DNA of 64,000 bases, taken from Piscicola geometra. Its lineage: Eukaryota > Annelida > Clitellata > Hirudinida > Piscicolidae. The translations under genes and the position numbers were made by a program. The stretch spans positions 416,075-480,074 of the forward strand of contig OX030964.1 in NCBI GenBank assembly GCA_943735955.1. The letters run 5' to 3'. Below are positions 63,849 to 64,000 of this stretch, in pieces. The notes under the pieces are model-generated. The model did no database searches. It saw nothing but the letters and a program-made list of their open reading frames with translations, and was not told the origin of the DNA. How positions within the stretch are numbered: position 1 is the first letter of the stretch; every line of letters begins with the position of its first letter.

Positions 63849-64000
63849 ATATTTACATATATTGCATATTTACACATATTGCATCTTTACATATATTGCA
63901 TATTTACATATATTGCATATTTACATATATTGCATCTTTAAATATATTGCATATTTACATATATTGCATATTTACATATATTGCATATTTACATATATTG
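63849..64000. repeat. Satellite after block 4, running off the window
   Basis: The array resumes with the same post-block series seen after the other blocks: CATATTTACACATATTG, CATCTTTACATATATTG, canonical monomers, then CATCTTTAAATATATTG. The repeat unit is cut by the window edge, so further copies may lie beyond it. Confidence 0.9.

Larger units (their letters stand above)
1..64000. repeat. 17-bp AT-rich satellite array (whole window, interrupted only by telomere-type blocks)
   Basis: The whole window is a head-to-tail array of the 17-bp monomer CATATTTACATATATTG, always in the same orientation. The plus strand of the consensus has 6 A, 8 T, 2 C and 1 G. Most departures are single substitutions that keep the 17-bp length. 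Exceptions are an 18-bp variant, a few 16-bp variants and paired 7-bp mini-monomers. The monomer has no stop codon in any forward phase, so all three plus frames stay open and translate to the same 17-residue peptide cycle. Its reverse complement contains TAA, so the minus strand is closed about every 51 bp. No promoter, splice structure, codon bias or domain supports coding. Four blocks of CCCTAA repeats interrupt the array after 56,468. Satellite identity is certain; the family name and host are not recognised. Confidence 0.97.

Noticed and set aside
63557..64000. A true chromosome end
   Set aside because: Satellite continues on both sides of every CCCTAA block, and the blocks are degenerate and copied from one ancestor, so they are interstitial. 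Whether the region is near a chromosome end cannot be told from the window.
1..64000. CRISPR array or other regularly spaced repeat-spacer system
   Set aside because: Repeats are contiguous with no unique spacers, and there are no associated genes.
1..64000. CENP-B box or other named centromere motif
   Set aside because: The CENP-B box needs a TTCG and CGGG core; the satellite part has almost no CG dinucleotides. Centromere function can be neither supported nor excluded from sequence alone.
1..64000. Assembly artefact as the sole explanation for the HORs
   Set aside because: Copies differ by private substitutions and whole-monomer indels, which argues for real duplication, although exact copy numbers in such an array do depend on spanning reads.

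Overview
This window is eukaryotic satellite DNA from end to end. I see no protein-coding gene, RNA gene, transposon or single-copy sequence in its 64 kb. The basic unit is a 17-bp AT-rich monomer, CATATTTACATATATTG (3 G/C of 17), repeated head to tail roughly 3,700 times in one orientation. The only other sequence class is four blocks of degenerate CCCTAA (TTAGGG) telomere-type repeats in the last 7.5 kb. The long array and the TTAGGG-type repeat point to a eukaryote of the large group using that telomere (vertebrates, many invertebrates, many fungi and some protists). I cannot narrow it further. A subtelomeric or pericentromeric/heterochromatic location is inference.

The array is not uniform. 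Point-variant monomers act as barcodes and show nested higher-order repeats (HORs) whose lengths are almost always exact multiples of 17. By region: 1-3,328, a 2,040-bp repeat with an inner 765-bp repeat; 3,329-3,690, a transition; 3,691-8,410, a family marked by ATTAAAAG with steps of 612, 561, 476, 1,020 and 510 bp, ending in a clean 510-bp tandem duplication; 8,411-13,739, a family marked by paired 18-bp monomers 188 bp apart, in units of 1,515, 1,073 and 1,481 bp; 13,740-16,380, alternating 884- and 527-bp units; 16,381-19,509, a 1,684-bp repeat; 19,510-33,440, two adjacent copies of a ~6.9-kb unit; 33,441-36,919, part of a ~2.7-kb repeat; 36,920-47,745, about three copies of a ~3.7-kb unit; 47,746-50,649, a mosaic; 50,650-53,870, a 1,972-bp repeat; 53,871-54,289, a junction; 54,290-56,468, a 1,051-bp repeat carrying 7-bp mini-monomers; 56,469-64,000, telomere blocks of 298, 274, 274 and 292 bp embedded in repeat units of 2,541, 2,384 and 2,163 bp.

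Long open frames occur in all three forward frames because the monomer has no stop in any phase and 17 is not a multiple of 3. They encode only a 17-residue peptide periodicity and are not genes. The most interesting content is structural: telomere-type blocks co-amplified as part of a satellite HOR, and a multi-scale record of tandem duplication from 17 bp to about 7 kb.
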